From assembly GCA_027577595.1 (NCBI GenBank), contig JANBRJ010000016.1, positions 62,001 through 126,000 on the forward strand: a stretch of 64,000 nucleotides of DNA, given 5' to 3'. Origin of the DNA: Coemansia sp. RSA 487. Its lineage: Eukaryota; Kickxellomycota; Kickxellomycetes; Kickxellales; Kickxellaceae. Made by a program: the position numbers and the translations under genes. Below are positions 29,400-39,350 of this stretch, piece after piece. A model generated the notes under the pieces. The model did not search any database and was not told the DNA's origin. It saw nothing but the letters and a program-made list of their open reading frames with translations. Each line of letters opens with the position of its first letter. Position 1 is the stretch's first letter.

Positions 29400-30749
29400 T
29401 CAGTGAGCGATTTCGTCCCAGTTACGCCCCTTCACAGCGTCAAGCGAGTCTCCGGTATGGACAGCTCCAGTAGTAAAGTACCCGTCGGCGACCTTTGCCT
29501 CGATTTCCACCTTTGAGTCGGCAGGCATCCTGTCTTCTGGGATCTCAACACGCTCGACAATCTCGATACCAGAGCCAACAATGGCGTCGTACTTCATGTT
29601 TGACATAGAGATAAACCTATCGATGCGCTTAACACCAAGCCAATGCAAAATGTCGGGCATCAGCGCTTGGAACCGCATGTCCTTTACGCCAGCAACAAAC
29701 TCAGTGCGCTTGAAGTAGTTTGCGGCAGTGTCGCCGCCCTCCTGTCTCTTGCGCGCATTGTAAACAAGGTACTTTGTGACTTCGCCAAGCGCCCTACCTT
29801 CCTTCCGGAAGTAAACAACCACGCCGACACCGCCGTTCTGTGCCTCACGTGCACACTCTTCGATGGAATAGATCAGGTAGGGTTTACATGTGCAGATGTC
29901 GGAGCCAAACACGTCGGAGCCATTGCACTCGTCGTGAACCCTCATTGTAAGGCGCTTGGTAGGGTCTGGGATGTGCTCAGGGTTACCGAAAATATAGACG
30001 GTCAGACCACCGATTGGCGGCAAGAACACTTGGAGATCTGGGCGTGTGATGAGCTCTGGATACATGCCGCCGGTGTCCTCAAAGAGCGCGCGGCGCAGAA
30101 CAGCCTCGTTGATGCCAAAGCGCTTGGCCACGCCGGGGAGGTGCCACACGGGTTCGGACGCAACCTTGACGACCTTGAGCTCACCGTTCTTGGTAACAAT
30201 ATCGCCGTCGCAGTGCAGGATGCCCTTGCTGATGGCGTCATCAATCTCGGCCAGCTTCATGTGAGCCTGAGTGACGGCGATGGTTGGGCGCACATCCACG
30301 CCCTGCTCAATGTGGTCGCTAAAGTGCTCGACAATGGCATGGCCCCAGGGGTCGAGCGACACGATCTTTTCGGGGTCCGACCATGCGGCAAAGGGACCGA
30401 TCTGGTGCGTTGGCTCGGTGAGGCGGAAGTCTGGGCGGTGGTTGGGCGTTAGTGCGCCGATGGCCACGGCCAGCGCACGGTAGATGCAGTACGAACCGCC
30501 GCCTGCGCCGATGGCATTGCGCTTGCCAATGGTGTCCTGGTTGCGGGAGGCAACAACTGGACCACGCTCTGCTGGAGTCTTGGCGCCCCAGTGCAGAGGA
30601 ACAGGGTCGATTCCGTACTGCGACGGATAGGTTGTCAGTACTACGCGCGAGGGATAGAGCGTTTGTACCTGCTGGAGCTGGTCTTGCACGATCCCTTCAT
30701 CCTTTGTTTCGGATGGTGCTTGGGATGATGACGTTGTGCCAATAGTCAT
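29400..30749 (-). CDS. URC1: URC1/Urg1-type GTP cyclohydrolase II-like protein (uracil catabolism)
   Basis: 449 aa from the ATG at 30749. The C-terminal half is a RibA-like GTP cyclohydrolase II domain: zinc ligands Cys275, Cys286 and Cys288 in DECNGSDVFGSDICTC, and the catalytic RKEGRALGE near 315-323. The N-terminal 240 residues (GAGGGSYCIYRALAVA, HWGAKTPAERGPV and others) are specific to the Urc1 family and absent from riboflavin enzymes. In Lachancea kluyveri URC1 is required for the URC route of uracil breakdown, and fission yeast urg1 is strongly uracil-induced. A riboflavin-only role is less likely because of the long N-terminal part and the length. A ribokinase gene lies 5 kb away on the same strand. 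Confidence 0.9.
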   Translation of the reverse strand: MTIGTTSSSQAPSETKDEGIVQDQLQQVQTLYPSRVVLTTYPSQYGIDPVPLHWGAKTPAERGPVVASRNQDTIGKRNAIGAGGGSYCIYRALAVAIGALTPNHRPDFRLTEPTHQIGPFAAWSDPEKIVSLDPWGHAIVEHFSDHIEQGVDVRPTIAVTQAHMKLAEIDDAISKGILHCDGDIVTKNGELKVVKVASEPVWHLPGVAKRFGINEAVLRRALFEDTGGMYPELITRPDLQVFLPPIGGLTVYIFGNPEHIPDPTKRLTMRVHDECNGSDVFGSDICTCKPYLIYSIEECAREAQNGGVGVVVYFRKEGRALGEVTKYLVYNARKRQEGGDTAANYFKRTEFVAGVKDMRFQALMPDILHWLGVKRIDRFISMSNMKYDAIVGSGIEIVERVEIPEDRMPADSKVEIEAKVADGYFTTGAVHTGDSLDAVKGRNWDEIAH

Positions 30750-31606
30750 GTCTTTGGCTTGATGGGATGATGTCTTGGATGTCGGTAGAGACAAAGTACA
30801 GCACTACGTGGTGGATCTTGGAATATAGAAAACAGCCCGACGAGTAAAGCGATGTAATATAATATTTGTAAACCAAGGAGGAGGGAAGAAAGAGGAAAGG
30901 AACGGGTATTGTTTTAATCGTTCTGGTTCTAGTTTCCCATCGCAGTCTTTCTTCCTTTGCCTTGTCCGCTTTTCCATGTCCAAATATTTATTTTATATTA
31001 ATAGGCCATATGCTTGATTTGATGACCCTGCGCCTTGGATTGGAGCAAGCTTGTGCGTCACCAACCAGAAACGAAAGTACTATATCAAGGCGACCATCTG
31101 ACCACAAAGTGTATATTTGCTGTTTTTAGAAAAAATCCTATTCACCGCAAGACTTGTCCCTTTTTTTTTTTAGTAAAACAGAGTAATAGGGATAGTTGTG
31201 CTAGCTTCTCCTCTGCCGTTAGCAGCCTCTTTTTACATCTTGTGCTGTGAAAGGCAAGAAACCAAAACTGGAGGCGGCGGCGCCATTTGCCTCTTGCACT
31301 ACTTTGCTATTGCAAAGAAGGGCTTAAAAAGAAAGCACTACGGTACATCATCAAAATGTGGCATTTGCGTGGGAATTAAAAAGCGACTCCGTATGTACCT
31401 CCAATTGTAAGGTTTGCATGTGTGGGTCCTCCGCCTATTGAGACATAAAGACATCAGCCATTTTGTTTCTGTCTTGCGACTCGCACAAACAAATGCGTCA
31501 ATGCTTGTAATATCGTATATCCCTGGTGTGGAAAGTTGACAGGATGATACTTCACCAGAACCAAAATACTAGTGGCAGCTATATGAAAAGAGAAGAAAAG
31601 ACAGTG
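30750..31606. other. Intergenic, no recognised gene
   Basis: Upstream region of URC1 and 3' region of the J-protein gene. Homopolymer T/A runs are present; no gene, RNA or repeat family is recognised. Confidence 0.45.
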
Positions 31607-32614
31607 TTATACAAAATTGATTCGCTCGTTGTTGAGCCTTGTCGAGTACTCGTCCTGGAACTCCTTTTTCATACCAAGCGTCGCGCCAAGCTGCATCTCC
31701 TTCTGGAGCTGCTCGTGCAAATGCTGTTTCAGGCCAGTGTCGTGGTAAATGGCTGCTGTACGCCTAAGATTGCCGTTCACCTCTACCTTGACCTTGTTGA
31801 TACTTTTGACAAGCTCTTTGGCAAGCGACAGCGTGTTGACGTTGTTTTCGTACGGAATCAACTGGGGTCCGATCTGGTTCAGCCCAATAAAGAAGCACAC
31901 CATGGCCTGCTGCAGAATCTTTGACAGTTCATAACCCGTGCGGTGCGGCATCATCCAGAACAGTGCGCGGATGATCAGTGGATCGCTGGTGCTGGCCATC
32001 ATCATCAGCTCCAACGCAGCAAAGGCGCCAATAGCAATGTAGCGCCAGTACGTCCCGTACCGGGCAATCCCAAAGACCTGCAGAGCTGCATTACCCAGAG
32101 TGTACGCGATATACATACCCATGCGTTTCGGGATGGCCGCAAGCATAAAGTCACTGACCGTTGCACACGACTGGCATTTTGTTGCCTCCGCGCCCGCATG
32201 GTTGTAAATGAAGCGCATAACTGGGCTCGAGAGCACCGTGTATGCTTCCTGGACAATAATGAACTGCCGCTCATGTCCCGGGTTCTTATCGGGATGCAGC
32301 ACAAGCGAGATCCTGCGAAAGTTCCGCCTCAGCTGTCCCTCGACAAAGTCAGCCGGAGTAACGCCTAGCATGTGGTAGTAGTTGTTGCCCAGTCCCTTCT
32401 CGGTTTCCCACAGACTGTAGGCAAAGTACATGATTATGACAAGCACATATGACATGCGCTGGTGCAGCTGATACTGCGGCGTGTTTGGATGTGGGACCAT
32501 CCTTGGCGCCACGCGCGACAGAACCCCGTGTATCAGCTTTAGCGTGTAGGTGGCCACCAGCTGCGGCAAGAACATCCAGCCTAGCATTCCGCCAAGGCCG
32601 CCTCCGTATGCCAT
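31607..32614 (-). CDS. Multi-pass membrane J-domain protein
   Basis: 335 aa from the ATG at 32614. Two N-terminal hydrophobic segments (about 10-28 and 53-69) precede a J domain at about 77-140 with HPD at 107-109 (LVLHPDKNPG). Further hydrophobic segments follow at about 155-175, 195-210 and 235-255, and the C-terminal 80 residues are charged. J domains stimulate Hsp70 ATPase, and the layout suggests an ER or other endomembrane anchor with the J domain between membrane spans, as in Sec63-like and other membrane J proteins. No Sec63 Brl domain or Cys-rich zinc finger is seen, so the exact orthologue is uncertain. Confidence 0.8.
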   Translation of the reverse strand: MAYGGGLGGMLGWMFLPQLVATYTLKLIHGVLSRVAPRMVPHPNTPQYQLHQRMSYVLVIIMYFAYSLWETEKGLGNNYYHMLGVTPADFVEGQLRRNFRRISLVLHPDKNPGHERQFIIVQEAYTVLSSPVMRFIYNHAGAEATKCQSCATVSDFMLAAIPKRMGMYIAYTLGNAALQVFGIARYGTYWRYIAIGAFAALELMMMASTSDPLIIRALFWMMPHRTGYELSKILQQAMVCFFIGLNQIGPQLIPYENNVNTLSLAKELVKSINKVKVEVNGNLRRTAAIYHDTGLKQHLHEQLQKEMQLGATLGMKKEFQDEYSTRLNNERINFV

Positions 32615-33079
32615 TTTCTAGAGAGTTGTAAAGGTAGAGATGCAAAAAGGGAGGTCTAGGATTGAAGGTACAAGTGAAGGAAAAGGAAAGAATATAAACA
32701 AAAGTGTTTGTAAATGCAGAAAGAGAAAGAAGAGAGAATTGAAAGAAAGTAGCTCAACTTTTCAGACACCAAAAGGGGCATTGAGTTGCAAGCATACAAA
32801 GAAGTCTGCGTGGCTCTGACTCTTAAGACTCGCAATGGTCTTTGTGGCTCATTTTGCATCTACGCCAGCTCGCTTTGCTGAACCGATTGGCGTTTTTTCT
32901 TTTGCTCTTGATCAGTAACTGTGTTTTTTTTCCTAGAGCTTATCTCGATTTCACTTTGTCTTCTTTTATTCTTTTTTTGTTCTTGTTGACTGCAATTTAG
33001 AGTTTTGTAGACTGCGTGTGCTTTCTCTTCTACCTTTTCTCAATTTAATTACACTTGGCGTGCAACAAAAAGAAGCGAA
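32615..33079. promoter_or_regulatory. Divergent promoter region, J protein / mS29
   Basis: 465-bp spacer between two head-to-head genes. It includes T-rich tracts at about 32920-32980. No specific site is recognised. Confidence 0.4.
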
Positions 33080-34575
33080 ATGCTAGGGGCTACTCGAATC
33101 GGTCGGTCTGCTGCTCAAAAGGCAAAGCTCATTCTGGTCGGGCCAAGCGTTGTCCGTTCTCTTTCGACCACACACACCCTTCTCTTTCAAAAGCCAGCAG
33201 TAGGTAAGCATATGATATTCCTACAGCCATGCTATTGCTCGCTTGTTTGCTGCAACAAAGGAACCTTTCCCGACATGTAGTGGTGTTGGGACATGATCTT
33301 ATCAACAATACGCTCAACACATGTGTATATTTAATCTAAACCCAGAGCGTATAACATGTAGCTGATCGGTCGCAATCAAAGGCATTTATAAAAAAGGGCG
33401 GTTCAGATGCCTACAAACAGCGATCCGGCACAGTCACCTCTGTCAACCTGGACAACGCAAATCCAGAGTACTACGCAGGCACGCCAAAGCCAAGGGTCAA
33501 CTCGCTCAACGCGCATACGGCGAACCAGAGCAACATCAACCAATTTATGCAGATCGAAGACGGTTTTTTGGGGAGCCTTGGAAAGGGCCACTTCCCAGGC
33601 TACCTAGGAGCTGATTTCAAAATGTTTGGCGGTGCAGCGCTATTATACCGCAAAACGACACAGGATCTAGTTGATCAGATGGCACAGCACGCACAGGAAG
33701 GCTCGAGGCAGGCAGCAGTGATTGATGGCAAAGCTGGCGCAGGCAAGAGCGCGGAGCTGATGAAGCTGGCAGCGGTGGCTGCATCGTCCGGCCACTTGGT
33801 TATCTACGCGCACGCAACCATCCCGTGGGTTGATTCCAGTCGGCCGTACGCGCCCGGATCCGACGGAAACACGTTTGTGCAGCACGAGCTCACGATGGAA
33901 CTTTTTCAGACAGTCAAGGACATGAGCAGCGATGCTCTGGCCAAGATCCCGCTTGGAAAGGATATCAGCTTTGGCAAGAGGTCGCTCAATGCCGCACAGA
34001 CGCTGGCGGATCTGGTCGACTTTGCACTGCAGATTCCGTCGGTGTCCCAGGACGCGCTGGACCACCTGCTTGCAATCGCCAGTAAGCAGACAATAGTGCC
34101 TGTCCTGATTGCAGTCGATGATGTCAACACTCTGTGGACCAACACATTCTACAGAGACCAGAGTGACGCCATTTTGCCAGCAAGCAGGCTGCGGCTGCCG
34201 AGCTCGTTCCGGCCGTTCTTTGACGGTGAAATGACTTTGAACCGAGGCTGGGCTGTCGGTGCAATGTCGTACATACGGAACCAGTTTGTATCCAAAGAGC
34301 TCAAGACCAAGCTGCAGCCGGTCACCAAGATCCCAGTGTCCAACCGCATGCTTAAAAAGGACCCGGCCCTCCATTCTGCCACACCAAAACCTTTGCCCTT
34401 TGAGGTTATCGGCATTGACCGCATGTCGACGTCTGAGACATGGGCGCTTATGAACTTTTACCACAAGGTTAGAGTCATTTCTAGCCCCGTCACCGATACG
34501 CTAGTTGCCAAGAGATGGATCACGGCCAACGGCAACCCGCGCGATATGTTCAATAGTGCCACCTCTTACTTCTAG
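33080..34575 (+). CDS. RSM23: Mitochondrial small ribosomal subunit protein mS29 (DAP3/Rsm23)
   Basis: Two exons, 33080-33203 and 33407-34575 (203-bp intron, GTAAGC...TCAG), giving 430 aa. The first exon encodes a mitochondrial presequence rich in Arg/Lys/Ser with no acidic residue in its first 41 positions. GTPase P-loop GKAGAGKS is at 149-156, then the DAP3-typical IPWVDSSRPYAP and TFVQHELTM, an acidic VLIAVDDVN Walker B-like strand, and the C-terminal NGNPRDMF. mS29 is a GTP-binding protein of the mitoribosomal small-subunit head. The splice junction restores a continuous Asp codon and the conserved FLGS/LGADFK region follows. Confidence 0.93.
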
Positions 34576-34800
34576 TCAACAGAACCTCAAACGTTGGCCT
34601 CCTCTCCCACCTTTTGAATGGTATAGAAAACTTCTTTTTGTTTTTTCTTTACTCGAATAATAGCACAAAAGTTTCTTCCAATAGCCAGCGATTAAGAGAG
34701 CTAGATGTAAAGCATCGGCCTTGGTTTTTCAAAAACACAACTCAAATTTAATTCACAAAAGCACTCGCTAATAAGTGAAAGAAAACGGACACAGCTCTAT

Positions 34801-35712
34801 TCAGTGCTGGTAGTTGAAAAGGCGCAGCAGGTTGCGCTGAAGCATCGACACGGTAACCTTTCCGACCGATGGCACATATATTGAGGCAACGTCCTTGACC
34901 TCGGGCTCGAAGTTACGCACGCTGGCAAAGTTGATAGCAACAACGCCTGGCTTCAGAAGCACTGTGGGCATCTTGTACGCAGGTGTAGGAACGCCAGTGA
35001 TTACAACATCGCACTGAGGAATAACATCCTCGGCCTTGAACTCGGTCTTTGTCGCGGTGTAGCTGTTGATCGACGCATCCGCCTGGCGCTCAAAGATCTG
35101 GATGTCGTTGATATCGATGGAATAGACCTTTGCGCCGTCGTTTGCCAGAAGAGCAGCCAGCGGACGGCCGACAACCTCGCTGCGGTTGACCACAGCAATG
35201 GTTTTTCCGCGCAAGTGGTCGCCGTAGGGCAGCGTGTGGTCGTAGACGCCAATATGGTCCAGCACCTTGACCACTGCCAGAGGCGTGCATGGGAGAATGG
35301 CCTTGCGCGTCTTCCCGTCGTCCATATACCGGTCGTTGCTATACAACTTGCCGTTGTACACCACGTTAAGGCCCTCGACGTCCTTGGCCGGATCCACCAT
35401 ATCTTGCAGCTTCTGGTCGCGCTCATCGCCGTAAACCGGGTAGTACACGAGGATGCCGCTGACGTCCGGGTCCGTATTCGCTTCCCGAAGCTCCGCCTCC
35501 AGCGACGAGCGCGGAATCTGCCGCAGCTCAAAATCCAGCCCCGCTTCGGCTAAATGCTTGCTTGACGACTGCGCGTACTTTTCGGCATACGGATCATCGT
35601 TGGCGAGGAAGCCGACGAGCCTGGGTTTGACGCTCTTCTGGCTTACCTCAGACTTGATATCGGCTGTGTAGTTGGACGCAACCTCGGCGGCAAGAACGAC
35701 TTTGCACGGCAT
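34801..35712 (-). CDS. MTD1: NAD-dependent methylenetetrahydrofolate dehydrogenase
   Basis: 303 aa from the ATG at 35712; the open frame upstream to 35871 contains a hydrophobic stretch but is probably the 5' leader. Cytosolic one-carbon enzyme oxidising 5,10-methylene-THF to methenyl-THF. Substrate region SGILVYYPVYGDERDQKLQDMV, the PCTPLAVVKVLDHIG segment, and the Rossmann stretch GKTIAVVNRSEVVGRPLA with a following DIND acidic turn are characteristic of the monofunctional Mtd1 group. Length fits yeast Mtd1 (320 aa). The cyclohydrolase and synthetase parts of C1-THF synthase are absent. The gene converges with mS29 across a 225-bp spacer. Confidence 0.94.
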   Translation of the reverse strand: MPCKVVLAAEVASNYTADIKSEVSQKSVKPRLVGFLANDDPYAEKYAQSSSKHLAEAGLDFELRQIPRSSLEAELREANTDPDVSGILVYYPVYGDERDQKLQDMVDPAKDVEGLNVVYNGKLYSNDRYMDDGKTRKAILPCTPLAVVKVLDHIGVYDHTLPYGDHLRGKTIAVVNRSEVVGRPLAALLANDGAKVYSIDINDIQIFERQADASINSYTATKTEFKAEDVIPQCDVVITGVPTPAYKMPTVLLKPGVVAINFASVRNFEPEVKDVASIYVPSVGKVTVSMLQRNLLRLFNYQH

Positions 35713-36189
35713 ATTGTGTATGAGTTGAAAACAAAAACAACTAATTTTATAGAGAGCTTGGTGGCTTTCCAAATGGAAACAAAACCGGGTGGTTTGAAAG
35801 AGTGAAAATGTACAGAGATCGAAAAAAAGGACTAGTAAAAGCAAAAAAGGGAAAGAGAAAAGACTAGTCAATGCTCAATAATCGATCGATAAGCCAAATG
35901 GTCACAAAATTTTTTTGGGTGTTTTGAGTACAATCACCAAGAGATGATGTATTGATCTGATAAAAAGACAATCAACCAAATTCCTTTGTTATCGTGTGTA
36001 TCATCACAGAGCCTGCACAACAAGGTTCAAAGCTATTTTCTGTCTTTTCTCTTTATATATTTTATCCTTTTTTGCAAGAATTTATTTTTGACTGCACGAT
36101 TCACACAGCGAAATTCTCTGTTATACACGCTTTCTCCCTTTCTCTTCACTATTATATATTTACCTCGCCTACCACACTCGACAGAATAA
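35713..36189. promoter_or_regulatory. Divergent promoter region, MTD1 / MMS19
   Basis: 477-bp spacer between head-to-head genes, pyrimidine-rich on the plus strand at about 36030-36170. No defined site seen. Confidence 0.4.
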
Positions 36190-39100
36190 ATGACTATGGA
36201 CGTCCAGCGGCTTGTCGACGCTTATGTAATTGGGCTGGGTGACGATTCAGACAACAGCAGTCTTCTGCAAACGCTATCACAGCGCATTGTCTCTGGCGAC
36301 ATGTCGCTTTTGGAGCTAGTCCAGGCGCTCGGGCCGTATCTTGCCAGCGAGGAAGCTAGTCGCCGCAGCCGGGGTATCCATGTTTTGTCAGACGTACTGA
36401 ACGATATTCCACAAGACGCTATCCCTGCACAGGCGGCTGCAAAGCTGACAGAATTTTTTTGTGCTCGGCTATCTGATGCTACTTGCGTACCTCGAGTTCT
36501 AACGTCGATAGGAGCGCTGCTGCGTCTACCCTCATTCACAGATCAACTTACTATTGGGTTCTTGAACGAGCTATTCAAGGAGGTCCACGTACAGAGCTTC
36601 CAGCACTCTACGCGCAGCACGGCGTATCAGTTGCTGGATCTGGCGATTCAGAGGCACTCGGATGCGATCAAATCAATGGGCGACAATTTTGTGCTGGGGT
36701 TTGCGCAGATGCTTGATGGCGAAAAGGATCCACGATCGTTGATAGTTGCGTTCCAGACAATACCAAAGATTGTGGACTTGGTTGATGTCAAAAACAATGC
36801 AGAGGACCTCTTTGACGTTATATTCTGCTACTTTCCGATTACCTTTAAACACAGGGACAACGACCCATCGGCAATCACGCCAGAGTCGCTAAAGTTTGCA
36901 CTACGCACGGCGCTGACATGCACACCATACTTTGGCAGCCTGGCCGTCAAGCAGCTTGCCAACAAAACTTCTGCAACCTCGGCAAGCGCCAAAATAGATG
37001 CATTTGAGACTCTGGTAGCAGGTACACGCGTGTATTCGCCGGATGATTTTAGGCCCGAGTTGGAGCTCCTAGTTGAGCAGATCCGTGAGGACGTGGTGAT
37101 GGCTGCCAATGACTCGGTGGTTGATGCCGCCTTGGATGCACTAGAGGCGATCTACGGTGTCATCTCGCCCACAGCGCCTTCGGAAAGTGGCTCTGCTGGC
37201 CAGATTTCGGATATGGCCGAAAACACGTCGCCTCTTGACTATGTTCTCAAAGAGGCTATATTCCAGCTGACCGCAGACGAGATCAAAAACTCTGACCAGA
37301 CAGGGAAAATCCTTCGGGCTGTTGCCCGGTCCTCCGCGTACAACTGCTCGGTGGTGTCGGATGCCGTTCTTCCGATAGTCACTGAGCGCCTGGATACCAC
37401 CGAGGCTCTTACGGTGCGCCGTGAACTTATGGATGTTCTGAACTATGTGCTTTCGGCAAACTGCGACGCTTCTAGAAAAGCCGAGTGTCTGGAGACCGAA
37501 AAGGCAAATCTGCTAAACATCTACCGGCCGGAAGCATCGATCCCGGTGGATAATGAGCATGGGTTCTTGCACATTGTCCGCTTGAAGGGAATTACGCTTC
37601 TGATCCTCCTACCAGGCTTCCTTGACAGAAACGAAACCGCTGTTGCGCTTCAGACGCTTGCAAGAGCCGCAATCGAACGCAATGTCGATGAGAACGTCAA
37701 CAAGGAGGGCACACACCTTCTGGTCCAGCTTGCGCAATCCAGTCCCGAAGATATAAAGTCCACTGTTTTACCCATGTTCTTTGATGCGCTGCGCGAAGAA
37801 ACACCATCGGTGAACAAGGTCTCCCGATTGCTAAACGCATTGGGAGCAATTGGCGTTGCTGCTTCCAATGTTCTGCTTGCATTGCTCCAAGATCTTGTTT
37901 CGCTGGTTGTCTCTGGAGATCTGGCGCAAGCCCACTTATCGTCGGCTGTGGCTACGATTCGCAAGATAGTTGAAGCAGTTACCACTTCGAGCAACAGCAG
38001 CGCCCTGCTTTGCCAGGAGATCCTAGTCTTGGCTGTGGCGCCACTGGCTGACTGGACAGTTGAAACTGCTGGCTCTGGAAAGCAGCTTTCGGATCAGCTT
38101 ATTTCCGAGGTGGCCAAGGCAATTGTAGCTGTCTTCAGCAAACTCGACCCCGATGTGCAGGCAGAGAAGCTCAAGCCCCTGTTCGAGAAGCTCTTCCCGA
38201 CCATTTCCAGCCCTAGCGAATCGAAACTGGTTCCTGCACTCCCTTTGTTCTCGGCAGCGGTGTGCTCGTGCTGGCCACAGACCGTGCTTCCCGTCGACAA
38301 CCTTGTAGCATTTATAGATGGTCTTGTCGCTGTAGCGCTGGCAACAACCAACAATGTCCACCGCAACGCGTGTTTGGAGACCATGGCAGCCGTTATCAAC
38401 AAGACCAAGTCCCCAGCAGCACGCACCGAGCTTGCAAACGTTGTCCTGAAACACAGCAGTGATTCGGATAGCGAGTCACTTGTTCTTCTCCACCACTGGG
38501 CAGCGCGTGCACTGGTCAGCTGCAACGACAGCACAGGCTACAGGTGCATCCGGTGGCTGGTCGCGCGGATCACTGAGGAAGAAGACTCGCCGTATGCCAG
38601 ACTTGCTGCCGACGGGTTCAGCATCATCCTCGGAACCCACAGCTGGGCAGTGTCGCCAGCAACCCACGGCGTGTTCAAGCTACTAGCAAAGCAGCGGTTC
38701 TACACAACCGTCCTGCCCGAGATCACGCATGGCTTTTCCGGATCAACCAGCGACAGCGTCAAAACCAACCTCCTGGTAGTGCTTACCAATGTGGTGCAGC
38801 ATATGCCCAAGAACGTGCTGATGAGCGGGATCGAGGCAATCGTGCCGCTGCTGATGTCGGCGGTCAGACTGACAGATGGCGATCTCAAGGCTGCCAGCAT
38901 CCGCACAATCACCATGATCATTCTCGAGACGCCCGAAACCGTCAAGCCTGACATAGCCAGCGCCATCATCCCGCTGCTTCTTGCTGCTACCGCCGCCACC
39001 GATTCGTCGAACACTATCGAGGTCCGCCGTGCCGCACTCGGCGCGCTTACCCTGATCCCCGAAAAATACGCGTACACGTCGATCCACACTGTAGCAAAGG

Positions 39101-39201
39101 ATGTGGTGCGCGCGCTGGTCAAGTCGAGGGACGATCGCAAGCGCTTGGTGCGCAACGATGCTGTCAAGGCATACAATAAGTGGCTCAGTTTTGGTACCTA
39201 A
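36190..39201 (+). CDS. MMS19: MMS19/Met18 cytosolic iron-sulfur targeting HEAT protein
   Basis: 1003-aa all-helical HEAT-repeat protein without introns. As part of the CIA targeting complex it delivers Fe-S clusters to DNA polymerases, helicases and primase. The N-terminal MMS19 domain is clear: RSRGIHVLSDVL near 55-70, then LLRLPSF, FVLGFAQMLDGEKDPRSL, IFCYFPITFKHRDNDP and SLKFALRTALTCTPYFG before residue 260. The C-terminal domain ends in HEAT units with the basic LVKSRDDRKRLVRNDAVKAY before the stop. Length agrees with yeast Met18 (1032) and human MMS19 (1030). The gene converges with RPC1, 149 bp apart. Confidence 0.94.
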   Translation: MTMDVQRLVDAYVIGLGDDSDNSSLLQTLSQRIVSGDMSLLELVQALGPYLASEEASRRSRGIHVLSDVLNDIPQDAIPAQAAAKLTEFFCARLSDATCVPRVLTSIGALLRLPSFTDQLTIGFLNELFKEVHVQSFQHSTRSTAYQLLDLAIQRHSDAIKSMGDNFVLGFAQMLDGEKDPRSLIVAFQTIPKIVDLVDVKNNAEDLFDVIFCYFPITFKHRDNDPSAITPESLKFALRTALTCTPYFGSLAVKQLANKTSATSASAKIDAFETLVAGTRVYSPDDFRPELELLVEQIREDVVMAANDSVVDAALDALEAIYGVISPTAPSESGSAGQISDMAENTSPLDYVLKEAIFQLTADEIKNSDQTGKILRAVARSSAYNCSVVSDAVLPIVTERLDTTEALTVRRELMDVLNYVLSANCDASRKAECLETEKANLLNIYRPEASIPVDNEHGFLHIVRLKGITLLILLPGFLDRNETAVALQTLARAAIERNVDENVNKEGTHLLVQLAQSSPEDIKSTVLPMFFDALREETPSVNKVSRLLNALGAIGVAASNVLLALLQDLVSLVVSGDLAQAHLSSAVATIRKIVEAVTTSSNSSALLCQEILVLAVAPLADWTVETAGSGKQLSDQLISEVAKAIVAVFSKLDPDVQAEKLKPLFEKLFPTISSPSESKLVPALPLFSAAVCSCWPQTVLPVDNLVAFIDGLVAVALATTNNVHRNACLETMAAVINKTKSPAARTELANVVLKHSSDSDSESLVLLHHWAARALVSCNDSTGYRCIRWLVARITEEEDSPYARLAADGFSIILGTHSWAVSPATHGVFKLLAKQRFYTTVLPEITHGFSGSTSDSVKTNLLVVLTNVVQHMPKNVLMSGIEAIVPLLMSAVRLTDGDLKAASIRTITMIILETPETVKPDIASAIIPLLLAATAATDSSNTIEVRRAALGALTLIPEKYAYTSIHTVAKDVVRALVKSRDDRKRLVRNDAVKAYNKWLSFGT

Positions 39202-39260
39202 CTTTCCATTTTTATATATTGTTCGGTTCGACATTTAGGCCAAACCATGTCAGCAATAGC

Positions 39261-39287
39261 AAAAAAAAACAAAACAAAACAAAACAA
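39261..39287. repeat. (AAAAC)n tract between convergent genes
   Basis: Poly-A followed by AAAAC units in the shared 3' region of MMS19 and RPC1. Confidence 0.85.
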
Positions 39288-39350
39288 GCTGAGGTAAAGA
39301 ATCCAGCTTTCCTATGCACCAACAACCTCCATTGCAGACAAGGGCTTTGC

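Noticed and set aside
35713-35871. N-terminal hydrophobic extension of MTD1
   Set aside because: It has no ATG in good context at its start, Mtd1 is cytosolic, and the conserved protein begins at 35712.
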